NCBI GenBank assembly: GCA_018449715.1
Contig: JAAVVA010000001.1
Coordinates: forward strand, 620,001-684,000
Length of the DNA stretch: 64,000 nucleotides
From: Acidobacteriaceae bacterium dw_441
Lineage (GTDB): Bacteria; Acidobacteriota; Terriglobia; Terriglobales; Acidobacteriaceae
Reading direction: 5' to 3'
Shown: positions 35,135 through 43,902 of the stretch, one piece after another
Numbering within the stretch: the first letter of the stretch is position 1
How the letters are laid out: every line of letters begins with the position of its first letter
The notes under the pieces: generated by a model
Database searches by the model: none
What the model was told of the DNA's origin: nothing
What the model saw: the letters and a program-made list of their open reading frames with translations, nothing else
Made by a program: the position numbers and the translations under genes

Positions 35135-38100
35135 ATGTGGATAGTCCGTCTTGCACTGAATCGACCCTACACGTTTATTGTAGCGTCGATCCTCATCCTC
35201 GTTCTCGGGTTCTCCTCGATTGCGACAACACCGACGGATATCTTTCCGAATATCGATATCCCCCAGGTGACCGTCATCTGGTCCTACTCCGGTCTGCCAG
35301 CGAAAGAGATGGAGCAGCGCATCACGACCTTCAGTGAGTTCGTGATGGCTGTCGTCAATGACGTGAAATCCATCGACTCGCAAACGACAAGTGGCGCCGC
35401 TGTTATCAAGATTTCATTCCAGCCACAGGTGCGTATCGACGCAGCGATGTCGCAGGTCGGAGCCGCAGTCAACTCAATCCGTTTTCGTATGCCGCAGGGT
35501 GTTAACCCACCGTGGATTCTTCGCTTCAGCGCGTCCACGGTGCCCATCATCCAGCTCTCACTCTCAAGTGACACGCTCTCGGAATCTGAGATCTATGACT
35601 ATGGTCTCTTCCGTGTGCGCCAGCAATTGACGAAGGTTCCAGGCACTCTCTTGCCGACTCCCTATGGCGGCGTGGCCCGACAGATCATGGTCGACCTCGA
35701 CCAGAACGCCCTTCTGGCCAAGGGGCTTACGCCGATCGATGTGACGAATGCGATCAACGCGCAGAATGTTACGCTACCCTCCGGTACGGCCAAGGTTGAG
35801 AATACCGAGTACACCGTCAGTACAAATTCGAGCCCTATCGATGCGTTGTCGCTCAATGATGTTCCCGTCAAGCAGGTGAATGGCTCGATGGTCTATATGC
35901 GTGATGTGGCGCATGTACGCGATGGATGGTCGGTGCAGCAGAATGTTGCGCGCGCGAATGGAAAGCCTGCGGCGCTGCTCACCATCATGAAGACTGGTTC
36001 TGTATCCACTCTCGACATCGTGAAACAGATCAAAGAAGATGTGCTCCCAGCATCGCGTGCAGCCGCTCCTAAGGGGTTGAAGATCACCGAACTCTTCGAC
36101 CAATCTATCTTCGTGAAGGCATCCATTGTGGGGGTGTTGCGCGAGGGGCTAATTGCTGCTTCGCTCACGGCACTTATGATCCTGCTCTTCCTCGGCAGTT
36201 GGCGGAGCACTCTTATTATCGCGGTCTCGATTCCGTTGTCGATCCTGAGTTCCATCATCATTCTCAGTGCTCTGGGCGAAACGATGAATACGATGACTCT
36301 CGGCGGACTTGCGCTCGCCATCGGCATCCTCGTCGATGACGCTACGGTGACCATCGAGAACATCCATCGCCATATGCACGGGCAATCTCTGAAGGATGCT
36401 GTACTCATCGGTGCCTCGGAGATCGCGACACCCACGCTGGTCTCGACCCTGACGATTTGCATCGTCTTCGTCTCTGTGGTTTTCTTGACCGGTCCTGCGA
36501 AGTTCCTCTTCACTCCAATGGCATTGGCGGTTGTCTTCGCCATGCTTGCCTCGTATGTTCTCTCCCGCACCCTGGTGCCGGTACTCGTCAATTTCCTCCT
36601 GGGAGCAGAACACAGCTTCGAGGGCCATTCCACCGAGACAGTGGAAAGCACCAAGGCGCCTTCGTTCTTCCGCCGCATCAACGAGCGCTTCAATCAAGCT
36701 TATGAGCGATTGCAGCATCGTTATACTGCGACCCTTGAAGCATTTCTCGCACATCGCCGCACGGCGCTCATCTCCTCTGTTGCGGTCATGCTCTCGGCCT
36801 TTGTCATTCTTCCTTTTGTCGGACGAGATTTCTTCCCGAGTGTCGATGCAGGTCAGATCAAGTTGCATATTCGCACTCGTCCTGGAACCCGCATAGAGAA
36901 GACCAAGGTCGTCTTCAGCCAGGTCGAGGATGAGATTCGCAAGACAATCCCCGCCGATGAGACCGAGCTGGTGATGGATAACATCGGTTTGACTCCGGAA
37001 ACCTTCAACTACGCATTTGGAGACGGTTCTACGATCAGCAGTGCTGATGGCGAAGTCCTCATCGCGCTCAATGAGAAGCACCACTCCACGGAACGCTATA
37101 TCAAGCAGCTTCGCTCAGAGTTGCCGAAGAAGTTTCCTGATGCGACATTTTTCTTTCAGCCCGCGGACATGGTCACACAGATCTTGAATTTCGGATTACC
37201 TGCGCCGATTGATATTCAGGTGCAGGGATATGATCCAGCGAATTACGATATCGCTAAGCGTCTGCGCCAGAGACTCGCAATGGTACCCGGTGCAGTCGAT
37301 GTGCACATGCACCAGGTGGTCGATGCTCCCGATCTGCATCTCGATATTGATCGGGTACGCGCTGCGCAGTTTGGTCTCACGCAACAGGATGTTGCCAACA
37401 GCCTGTATGTTTCACTCAGCTCGAGTGCTGCCGTACAACCGAACTTCTGGCTGGATCCGAAGATGGGCATCACTTATACGGTTGCCGCTCAGACGCCGCA
37501 GTACAGCATCGACTCCATCAACGCTCTGCAAAACACTCCCATTCCCATGCGGACAATGTTGAACCGCACGGAAGTTCTGGGCAACATGGCGACGTTACGG
37601 CCGGCCGTAATGCCAGTCGTAATCAATCACCACAACGGTGCGCCGGTCTTTGACATCTACGCCAACACTCAGGACAGCGATCTAGGCTCCGTGGCTGCTA
37701 AGGTCAATCGCATCGTGGCGGAAGAGAGTGCGAATCTGCCTGCGGGAACAAAGATTGTCGTTCGGGGACAGGTAGAAAGCATGAATGAGGCGTTCACGCG
37801 TCTTGGTCTTGGACTGGCCTTTGCAGCCCTGCTGGTGTACCTGCTGATGGTCGTCAACTACCAGAGCTGGCTCGATCCTTTCATCATCATCTGCGCTCTG
37901 CCTGGAGCTTTCTGCGGCATCGTCTGGGCTCTGTTCCTTACCCAAACCACGTTCAATGTGCCTTCATTGATGGGAGCCATCATGTCGATTGGTGTTGCCA
38001 CTGCGAACTCTATTCTGCTGGTGACCTTTGCCAACGAACTGCGCGCCAACGGCGAGACACCTCTCCGCGCTGCAGTAACAGCGGGGTTCACACGCCTCAG

Positions 38101-38302
38101 GCCGATCATTATGACCGCCTGCGCGATGATCATCGGCATGCTGCCTATGGCTTTGGGCATGGGAGAAGGCGGCGAGCAGAATGCGCCGTTGGCACGCGCA
38201 GTCATCGGCGGCCTCAGCATGGCTACCTTCGCAACCCTTTTCTTTGTCCCTTTGATGTTCACACTCATTCACGGAAGAAACGCAACTCAGGAGGCCGCAT
38301 GA
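35135..38302 (+). CDS. RND efflux transporter, inner-membrane pump subunit
   Basis: A 1055-residue AcrB/MdtB-like pump. Twelve membrane spans are arranged as 1 + 5 + 6, with two large periplasmic loops (about residues 35-335 and 555-865). The fourth helix has GILVDDATVTIENIHRHM, whose Asp pair is the proton relay. In the C-terminal half the usual helix Lys is replaced in GVATANSILLVTF, a form common in this subgroup. I chose the ATG at 35135, which has GGAGACG 7 bp upstream. It is first in a three-gene operon (pump, adaptor, channel), ending with a 4-bp overlap to the adaptor. The substrate is unknown. Confidence 0.93.
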   Translation: MWIVRLALNRPYTFIVASILILVLGFSSIATTPTDIFPNIDIPQVTVIWSYSGLPAKEMEQRITTFSEFVMAVVNDVKSIDSQTTSGAAVIKISFQPQVRIDAAMSQVGAAVNSIRFRMPQGVNPPWILRFSASTVPIIQLSLSSDTLSESEIYDYGLFRVRQQLTKVPGTLLPTPYGGVARQIMVDLDQNALLAKGLTPIDVTNAINAQNVTLPSGTAKVENTEYTVSTNSSPIDALSLNDVPVKQVNGSMVYMRDVAHVRDGWSVQQNVARANGKPAALLTIMKTGSVSTLDIVKQIKEDVLPASRAAAPKGLKITELFDQSIFVKASIVGVLREGLIAASLTALMILLFLGSWRSTLIIAVSIPLSILSSIIILSALGETMNTMTLGGLALAIGILVDDATVTIENIHRHMHGQSLKDAVLIGASEIATPTLVSTLTICIVFVSVVFLTGPAKFLFTPMALAVVFAMLASYVLSRTLVPVLVNFLLGAEHSFEGHSTETVESTKAPSFFRRINERFNQAYERLQHRYTATLEAFLAHRRTALISSVAVMLSAFVILPFVGRDFFPSVDAGQIKLHIRTRPGTRIEKTKVVFSQVEDEIRKTIPADETELVMDNIGLTPETFNYAFGDGSTISSADGEVLIALNEKHHSTERYIKQLRSELPKKFPDATFFFQPADMVTQILNFGLPAPIDIQVQGYDPANYDIAKRLRQRLAMVPGAVDVHMHQVVDAPDLHLDIDRVRAAQFGLTQQDVANSLYVSLSSSAAVQPNFWLDPKMGITYTVAAQTPQYSIDSINALQNTPIPMRTMLNRTEVLGNMATLRPAVMPVVINHHNGAPVFDIYANTQDSDLGSVAAKVNRIVAEESANLPAGTKIVVRGQVESMNEAFTRLGLGLAFAALLVYLLMVVNYQSWLDPFIIICALPGAFCGIVWALFLTQTTFNVPSLMGAIMSIGVATANSILLVTFANELRANGETPLRAAVTAGFTRLRPIIMTACAMIIGMLPMALGMGEGGEQNAPLARAVIGGLSMATFATLFFVPLMFTLIHGRNATQEAA

Positions 38303-39552
38303 TTACTCAGGAAAATCCGACCCGCGACCAAAGAAGTCAAAAACAACAGGGCAGCCGCTTCAAGGCGATTGGGATAGGCGTCGTCGTTCTTCTCGCTTTG
38401 ACTGCGATTGGCGCGGTTCCGCGTATCGCGAGCCATCGGGAAGCTCTTGCTGCGACGAACGAAGCTCCCGTAACCCATCCAGTGGTCACAGTCATTCATG
38501 CGAGCAAGGGCGAGCCCACATCGCAGCTTGTTCTGCCGGGGAATATCGAACCGCTCTATACTGCAAATCTGTTTGCTCGCGTCGATGGCTATGTTGATCG
38601 TCGCAATGTTGATATTGGAACGAAGGTGCGTGCGGGACAGGTTCTCGCCGTTATCTCATCGCCGGAGATCGATCAGCAACTCAGCCAGGCGAAGGCGACG
38701 CTCGCTCAGTCGCAGGCTGCATTGTTGCAGGCGAGGGCCGCTTTGGAGCAAGCCCACGCAAATGCTGAGCTGGCGCGAATCACAGAGGAACGCGATCTGC
38801 CGCTCGGTGAGCAGCATGCCATCTCTCAGCAGATTGTGGACTCGGCCGTGCAGACACACAACGCGCGCGTCGCCGACGTAGCCGCGGCAAACGCAAACAT
38901 CGTCGCGGCTGAGGCCAGCGTCTCCGCCAACCAGGCGAATGTAGCCCGTCTGCAACAGATGCAGGGATTTGAACGCATTGTTGCTCCATTCGACGGAGTC
39001 ATCACACAACGCAATATCGAGCGCGGTGATCTCGTTAGTGCAGCGGCTTCCGCGAGTGGCAGGCCTCTCTTCAGCATCGCGCAAAGTGACACGCTTCGCG
39101 TCTATGTGGATGTACCGCAATCAGAGGCTATCAATATTAAAGACGGACAGACCGTCGTCATGAATGTCAGCGAACGGCTCGGACGCGATTACACCGGAAC
39201 AGTCACGCGCAACGCGTCCGCGCTGAATGATGCGGCGCGCACCATGCGAACTGAGGTTCAGGTTGAGAATCGTGACGCCTCGCTCTTGCCTGGGATGTAT
39301 GCTCAGGTCCACTTCACGCTCTCGCAACAACGCGCATCCCTGATCATCCCTGCCAGTTCGCTCGTCGTGGATGGTGCTGGCATGCACGTCGTTACCGTCG
39401 ATCCAGCTAAAAAGCTCCATTTCGTTTTAGTCACCATAGGAAAAGATATGGGGAAAGAGGTAGAAGTTCTCGCTGGACTAACTGGCAATGAATCGCTTGT
39501 GGCAAGCCCGAGCGACCTGCTGAGTGAGGGACAACATGTGGAAGTCCGTTGA
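38299..39552 (+). CDS. RND periplasmic adaptor (membrane fusion protein)
   Basis: A 417-residue adaptor linking the pump to the outer-membrane channel. An N-terminal signal anchor (about residues 21-41) is followed by half a lipoyl domain (ANLFARVDGYVDRRNVDIGT), a long coiled hairpin (about 120-215, repeated Ala/Gln heptads), the second lipoyl half (FERIVAPFDGVITQRNIERG) and a beta-barrel. Its ATG overlaps the pump stop (ATGA), and its end overlaps the channel gene by 17 bp, so the three are translationally coupled. Confidence 0.93.
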   Translation: MITQENPTRDQRSQKQQGSRFKAIGIGVVVLLALTAIGAVPRIASHREALAATNEAPVTHPVVTVIHASKGEPTSQLVLPGNIEPLYTANLFARVDGYVDRRNVDIGTKVRAGQVLAVISSPEIDQQLSQAKATLAQSQAALLQARAALEQAHANAELARITEERDLPLGEQHAISQQIVDSAVQTHNARVADVAAANANIVAAEASVSANQANVARLQQMQGFERIVAPFDGVITQRNIERGDLVSAAASASGRPLFSIAQSDTLRVYVDVPQSEAINIKDGQTVVMNVSERLGRDYTGTVTRNASALNDAARTMRTEVQVENRDASLLPGMYAQVHFTLSQQRASLIIPASSLVVDGAGMHVVTVDPAKKLHFVLVTIGKDMGKEVEVLAGLTGNESLVASPSDLLSEGQHVEVR

Positions 39553-40990
39553 TTCGAAGACGCTGCTTCGTGGCGCGGGAAGGACGTTTGTTACAGCCTT
39601 CCTCGCTTTGCTGATCGTCGGCTGCAAGGTCGGACCAAATTATGCGCGACCTTCAGTGACCACACCGCAGGCATACCGCGGCGCTCTGGCTCCTGAGGCA
39701 ACACCCACTGCTGCAAGCGACAAGTCGATTGCAGAACAAGACTGGCGCACCATCTTCACAGATCCCGTGTTGCAACGCCTTGTCGACGAGGCGCTGAAGA
39801 ACAACCTCGATCTGAGGATCGCTGCGCAACGCATTCTTGAAGCGCAAGCACAGATAGGTGTCGTACGCTCGCAGCAGCTACCCAGCGTCGGAGCCGGAGG
39901 GAGCTATACCGCCCTCCAGATTCCAGCCGGACTCGCCAACAAGAATGCGGATGGTACATCGAATGACTTCATCCGCGGTGGTGGATTCAGTGCTTCTGCG
40001 GCGTGGAACCTCGACTTCTGGGGTCTCTATCGCCGTCAAACCGAGGCGGCACGCGCGGAACTCCTCAAGACCGAATGGGCACAGCGAGCCACTCGCACCT
40101 CCCTCATTGAGGAACTCGCGACGGCCTACTTCCGTCTGCGCAGCCTGGACTCACAGTTAGAGATAACGCAGAACACTATCAAAGCCCGCGAGGATTCTCT
40201 CCATCTCACCCAGTCGCTGGAACACTTCGGCGCAGGTTCCCGTGCTGATACTCGACAGGCCGAGGAGCTGTTGCACACGGCACAAGCGAACCTCCCTGAG
40301 ATTCGTCGCCAGATCGCCGTGCAGGAGAATGCCATCAGCATTCTCCTCGGACACAATCCGCAGGACGTTGATCGCGGGTTGACCATCAACGATCAACCGC
40401 ATCCGGGATCCGTACCCGCAGGTCTGCCATCCGATCTGCTGGAGCGACGGCCAGACATCCGCCAGGCTGAAGCAGAGTTGATTGCTGCGAACGCACGCGT
40501 CGGTGTCGCCAAAGCACAATTTTTCCCTCAGATATCTCTCACCAGTATGGGCGGGTCCGCAAGCAATCAGTTGCAAAGCATCTTCGACGGGAAGAACGCT
40601 TATTGGTATGCGGCTGGCTCCTTGACGCAGCCTATCTTCGCGGGTGGACGCATCTCCAGCAACTACAAGTACTCTCAGGCCCAGCAGCAGGAGATGGTCG
40701 CGCGCTATCAGAAGACCATTCTCAACGCGTTCAAGGACGTCTCAAACTCGCTCGTGAGCTATAGAGAGACACAGAACCAAAGAGAAGAGCAGAACCAGGT
40801 TGTAGTTTCTGCGACGGATGCCGTTCGTCTTGCGCGCCTTCGCTACGCCGGTGGCAATACAAGCTATTTGGAAGTATTGACGACGGATACTGATCTCTAC
40901 GATGCCCAGTTGAAACTTGCGCAAGCCCAGGCGCAGGAGGCCGACTCACTTGTTGCACTTTATACGTCACTGGGGGGCGGCTGGAGATGA
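39536..40990 (+). CDS. RND outer-membrane channel lipoprotein (NodT/OprM family)
   Basis: A 484-residue TolC-like outer-membrane factor. A signal ending in LLIVGCKVGPNYARP has a lipobox with Cys near residue 29. Two repeats of the OEP domain follow, each with a long helical hairpin (LVDEALKNNLDLRIAAQRIL, then ERRPDIRQAEAELIAANARV). The start is the ATG at 39536, inside the end of the adaptor gene. It completes the tripartite efflux system. A run of nine G lies at 40996-41004, just after the stop codon. Confidence 0.93.
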   Translation: MWKSVDSKTLLRGAGRTFVTAFLALLIVGCKVGPNYARPSVTTPQAYRGALAPEATPTAASDKSIAEQDWRTIFTDPVLQRLVDEALKNNLDLRIAAQRILEAQAQIGVVRSQQLPSVGAGGSYTALQIPAGLANKNADGTSNDFIRGGGFSASAAWNLDFWGLYRRQTEAARAELLKTEWAQRATRTSLIEELATAYFRLRSLDSQLEITQNTIKAREDSLHLTQSLEHFGAGSRADTRQAEELLHTAQANLPEIRRQIAVQENAISILLGHNPQDVDRGLTINDQPHPGSVPAGLPSDLLERRPDIRQAEAELIAANARVGVAKAQFFPQISLTSMGGSASNQLQSIFDGKNAYWYAAGSLTQPIFAGGRISSNYKYSQAQQQEMVARYQKTILNAFKDVSNSLVSYRETQNQREEQNQVVVSATDAVRLARLRYAGGNTSYLEVLTTDTDLYDAQLKLAQAQAQEADSLVALYTSLGGGWR

Positions 40991-41104
40991 AGCTCGGGGG
41001 GGGGAAGTGCTTATGATGGAAAGACTTAGGTGGATAACGGTGGATGTTTCGCAACCGTTTGATTACACTAAATCGAGAATGTTGCTGAAAGGGGAAGGCA
41101 AACG

Positions 41105-41260
41105 ATGAGCGATAAAGAATTGAAAGAGTCCATCAAAGCCATGAAAAAGCTTCAAAAGAAGCATAAAGATTCCCCGAAAGAAGCGTTGGCTTTTCTTGTG
41201 CGTGCTGGAATAGCAACAGCAAACGGAAAGCTGAAGAAGCCCTACCAGCAGGGTGCATAG
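41105..41260 (+). CDS. 51-residue basic helical protein, candidate antitoxin
   Basis: From the ATG at 41105, with GGGGAAGG upstream, the frame gives MSDKELKESIKAMKKLQKKH, then a hydrophobic core (EALAFLVRAGIATANG) and KKPYQQGA before TAG at 41258-41260. It is Lys-rich and probably two to three helices. It ends inside the start of the ADP-ribosyltransferase-like gene (8-bp overlap), the layout of antitoxin-first toxin-antitoxin operons. Its base composition is AT-richer than the flanking operons. No known family is recognised. Confidence 0.6.
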   Translation: MSDKELKESIKAMKKLQKKHKDSPKEALAFLVRAGIATANGKLKKPYQQGA

Positions 41261-41852
41261 TCTCTCGACCACCTTTGTTCTTGGCTACCACGGTTGCGAT
41301 AAGACCGTGGGTGAGCGTCTCCTGAAGAACGAAGCCTTCAAGAAAAGTGAGAATGATTACGACTGGCTAGGCTCTGGGATTTATTTCTGGGAGTCCAATC
41401 CGGATCGTGCTCTGTCATGGGCGCATGAACTGGGTTCTCGTCATAAGGGGAAAAAGCCCTTCGAGCCGTTTGTGGTTGGTGCAGTCATCGACCTTGGCTT
41501 CTGCCTTGATTTGATGACAGCCAATGGCATTATTGCGGTCAAAGAAGCTTATGCCGGTTTGATCGAAACGGCCAAGTCATCTAAAGTTCCTTTACCTGTC
41601 AACGAGGGAGGGGAAGACCTGCTGCTGCGCCGTCTGGATCGTGCCGTGATTCAGTACCTCCATGAGTTTCGCAAGCAAGAGAAGAAGGTTCCTTTCGATA
41701 CAGTTCGCGCAGCGTTTACAGAAGCGAAGCGTCTGTACGAAAACTCGGGTTTTCGGGAAAAGACCCACATCCAGGTTTGCGTGACCAATCCAGACAAGAT
41801 CAAAGGCGTTTTTCGCGTTCCAGACAACCACTTTTCCAGTTCGCTTCGATAG
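41253..41852 (+). CDS. ADP-ribosyltransferase-like protein, candidate toxin
   Basis: A 199-residue protein starting at GTG 41253, overlapping the upstream small gene. FVLGYHGCDKTVGERLL (His near residue 13) and WLGSGIYFWESNPDRALSWA (Tyr near residue 43) match the His and Tyr positions of the H-Y-E ADP-ribosyltransferase (PARP-like) core, with hydrophobic strands before each. A third catalytic acidic residue is expected further on; I cannot place it firmly. The fold is therefore an inference. Being paired with a 51-residue basic protein suggests a toxin-antitoxin or anti-phage unit. DUF3990-like domains are the closest known comparison. Confidence 0.6.
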   Translation: MHSLSTTFVLGYHGCDKTVGERLLKNEAFKKSENDYDWLGSGIYFWESNPDRALSWAHELGSRHKGKKPFEPFVVGAVIDLGFCLDLMTANGIIAVKEAYAGLIETAKSSKVPLPVNEGGEDLLLRRLDRAVIQYLHEFRKQEKKVPFDTVRAAFTEAKRLYENSGFREKTHIQVCVTNPDKIKGVFRVPDNHFSSSLR

Positions 41853-42010
41853 ATCTGGTGCAGCTTTGCAATGTTCTTGGCGTGGATGGCAGCAATAAAA
41901 TATCCAGACCGGACCCCTAGGAGAGCCCTTCTCCGTCTCGGATTTTCTTCGCAAAAGCCGCGCTAGATGAATCGAAACCGGCTTCTGGCGCTGGTGTAAA
42001 GTGGATAGCC

Positions 42011-43054
42011 ATGAAGGCTTTAATGTTGTCGGAGTACAAGCATCTTGAAGTCGTCGAGGTCGCTCGGCCCGAGATCGCGCCCGATGAGGTTCTTCTGAGA
42101 GTAGAGGCCTGCGGAATCTGCGGAAGCGACGTTCATGGTTTCGATGGGTCGTCAGGCAGAAGGATTCCTCCTGTGATCATGGGGCACGAGGCTGCCGGAA
42201 CCATCGCAGAAGTGGGTTCGTCTGTGCGCGATTGGGCCAAAGGCGATCGTGCGACCTTCGACTCCACCCTCTATTGCGGAAGGTGTTCTTACTGCTTGAG
42301 CGGCGATGTCAATCTCTGTGAAAACCGGCAGGTCTTCGGGGTCTCCTGCGGTGATTATCGTCGTCACGGCGCCTTCGCAGAGTATGTCGCAGTTCCCGAA
42401 CGTGTGCTCTATCGCCTGCCCGACGACCTGGCATTTACTGAGGCAGCGATGATCGAGGCAGTCTCGGTGGCGCTCCATGCGGTTCGTGTCTCCGAGTTTC
42501 AAGGAGGCGAAACGGCCCTGGTCCTTGGGGCTGGAATGATCGGGACCCTGATCGTGCAGGCCCTCAAGGTGGCTGGTGCGGGGCACATCTTTGTCGCCGA
42601 TCCGGATGAGGTGCGGGTTCAGGCGGCAGGCAAGGTCGGGGCCCATACTCCCATTGCCCTGCGGCCGGAAACTCCTGGTGCAGCCGAGGTGATCCTCAAG
42701 CGCTACCCCGGCGGCGTGGACCATGTCTTCGAGGCTGTCGGTTTCGGAGCAACAGTCAAGGCCGCAATTGATAGCGTGCGAAAAGGTGGCACCGTCACCC
42801 TGGTAGGCAATATTGATGCGAGGGTGGAGCTTCCGCTTCAAGCCGTCGTTACCCGGCAGATTCGTCTGCAGGGATCGGCGGCCTCGGCGGGCGAGTATTC
42901 CAGGGCTATCGAACTGCTGGCTTCGAAACAGATTGATGTGACCCCGTTTATCTCAGCCGTCCAGCCGCTCTCGGAGGGACCGAAGGCATTTGAGCGCTTG
43001 TACCGGCGCGAACCCAATCTCATCAAGATCATTCTCGAGCCCAACGCGGCTTAG
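42011..43054 (+). CDS. Zinc-dependent medium-chain alcohol/polyol dehydrogenase
   Basis: A 347-residue MDR enzyme of the sorbitol/threonine/galactitol-1-phosphate dehydrogenase group. Catalytic zinc ligands lie in EACGICGSDVHG (Cys near residue 37) and MGHEAAG (His and Glu near 60). The structural zinc cysteines are in LYCGRCSYCLSGDVNLC, and the NAD loop is VLGAGMIGTLIVQ (about 174). Ten bases separate it from the SDR gene, so they form an operon. With the MFS gene, it suggests oxidation of a sugar or sugar acid. Confidence 0.88.
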   Translation: MKALMLSEYKHLEVVEVARPEIAPDEVLLRVEACGICGSDVHGFDGSSGRRIPPVIMGHEAAGTIAEVGSSVRDWAKGDRATFDSTLYCGRCSYCLSGDVNLCENRQVFGVSCGDYRRHGAFAEYVAVPERVLYRLPDDLAFTEAAMIEAVSVALHAVRVSEFQGGETALVLGAGMIGTLIVQALKVAGAGHIFVADPDEVRVQAAGKVGAHTPIALRPETPGAAEVILKRYPGGVDHVFEAVGFGATVKAAIDSVRKGGTVTLVGNIDARVELPLQAVVTRQIRLQGSAASAGEYSRAIELLASKQIDVTPFISAVQPLSEGPKAFERLYRREPNLIKIILEPNAA

Positions 43055-43064
43055 TTGAGGACGC

Positions 43065-43901
43065 ATGACAGCAGGCACGGAATCTTCACCCACTCTCTTC
43101 GATCTCACTGGACGCGTTGCGCTTGTCACTGGAACCAGCCGAGGGCTGGGGCAGTATTTTGCCCGTGCGCTGGCCCGCGCCGGAGCGGACCTCATCCTGA
43201 CCAGTCGCGATAAGAGCAATCTTGCGGCGTTTGCCCGGGAGATTGAGGTTATGGGACGGCGCACGGTCTCTCTTGATCTCGATGTCTGCAACGAAGACTC
43301 CATCCGTTCCGCGGTTCAGGAGGCGCAGGCGGCGTTCGGTGCGATCGATATTCTGGTCAATAATGCGGGAATGAACATTCGCAAGCCAGCCATCGATGTG
43401 ACCTGGGAGGACTGGAATCGCATCCTCGATACCAATCTGCGTGGAACATTCTTTGTGGCCCAAGCTGTGGCCAGGGGAATGATCGAGCGAGGATACGGGC
43501 GAATCATCAATGTAGGGTCGGTGACCTCGGTAGCAGGCTATGCTGGCCTCGGTCCTTACGGTGCGAGCCGTGGTGGCGTTCGCCAACTGACGATGAGTCT
43601 GGCTGACGATTGGGGACCGCACGGGATTACGGTCAACTGCCTGGCTCCGGGATGGTTCAAGACCACGCAGAACCAGGTCATGTATGAGAACAAGGAATGG
43701 GTGGAGTACCTCTGCGACCGTATCCCTCTTAAGCGCCCCGGGCACCCGGATGATCTGGATGGGCCGGTGGTCTTCCTGGCCTCCGAAGAGAGTCGTTACG
43801 TCACAGGACAGACCTTGTTGGTGGATGGTGGAATCTCCACGGGAGCCACCAGGGCTCTCCCGGCAAAGCCACGCAACGAAGGAACTGTACTTCCCCTATG
43901 A
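43065..43901 (+). CDS. SDR oxidoreductase, gluconate 5-dehydrogenase-like, with Arg at the catalytic Lys position
   Basis: A 278-residue SDR. The cofactor loop TGTSRGLGQYFA, NNAGMNIRKPA, catalytic Ser in NVGSVTSVAGYAG and the C-terminal VDGGIS fit the gluconate 5-dehydrogenase/2-deoxygluconate dehydrogenase group. The active-site Tyr lies in PYGASRGG, where the normal Y-x-x-x-K reads Y-x-x-x-R (the codon is CGT). Arg can hold charge but usually lowers SDR activity. It follows the zinc dehydrogenase by 10 bp and converges on the MFS gene one base beyond its stop. A sugar-acid substrate is inferred. Confidence 0.85.
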   Translation: MTAGTESSPTLFDLTGRVALVTGTSRGLGQYFARALARAGADLILTSRDKSNLAAFAREIEVMGRRTVSLDLDVCNEDSIRSAVQEAQAAFGAIDILVNNAGMNIRKPAIDVTWEDWNRILDTNLRGTFFVAQAVARGMIERGYGRIINVGSVTSVAGYAGLGPYGASRGGVRQLTMSLADDWGPHGITVNCLAPGWFKTTQNQVMYENKEWVEYLCDRIPLKRPGHPDDLDGPVVFLASEESRYVTGQTLLVDGGISTGATRALPAKPRNEGTVLPL

Positions 43902-43902
43902 A

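Noticed and set aside
29757..41900. tRNA-Leu as attachment site of an island reaching the efflux region
   Set aside because: No integrase gene and no repeated tRNA 3' end were seen between here and 42 kb, and housekeeping-like genes intervene.
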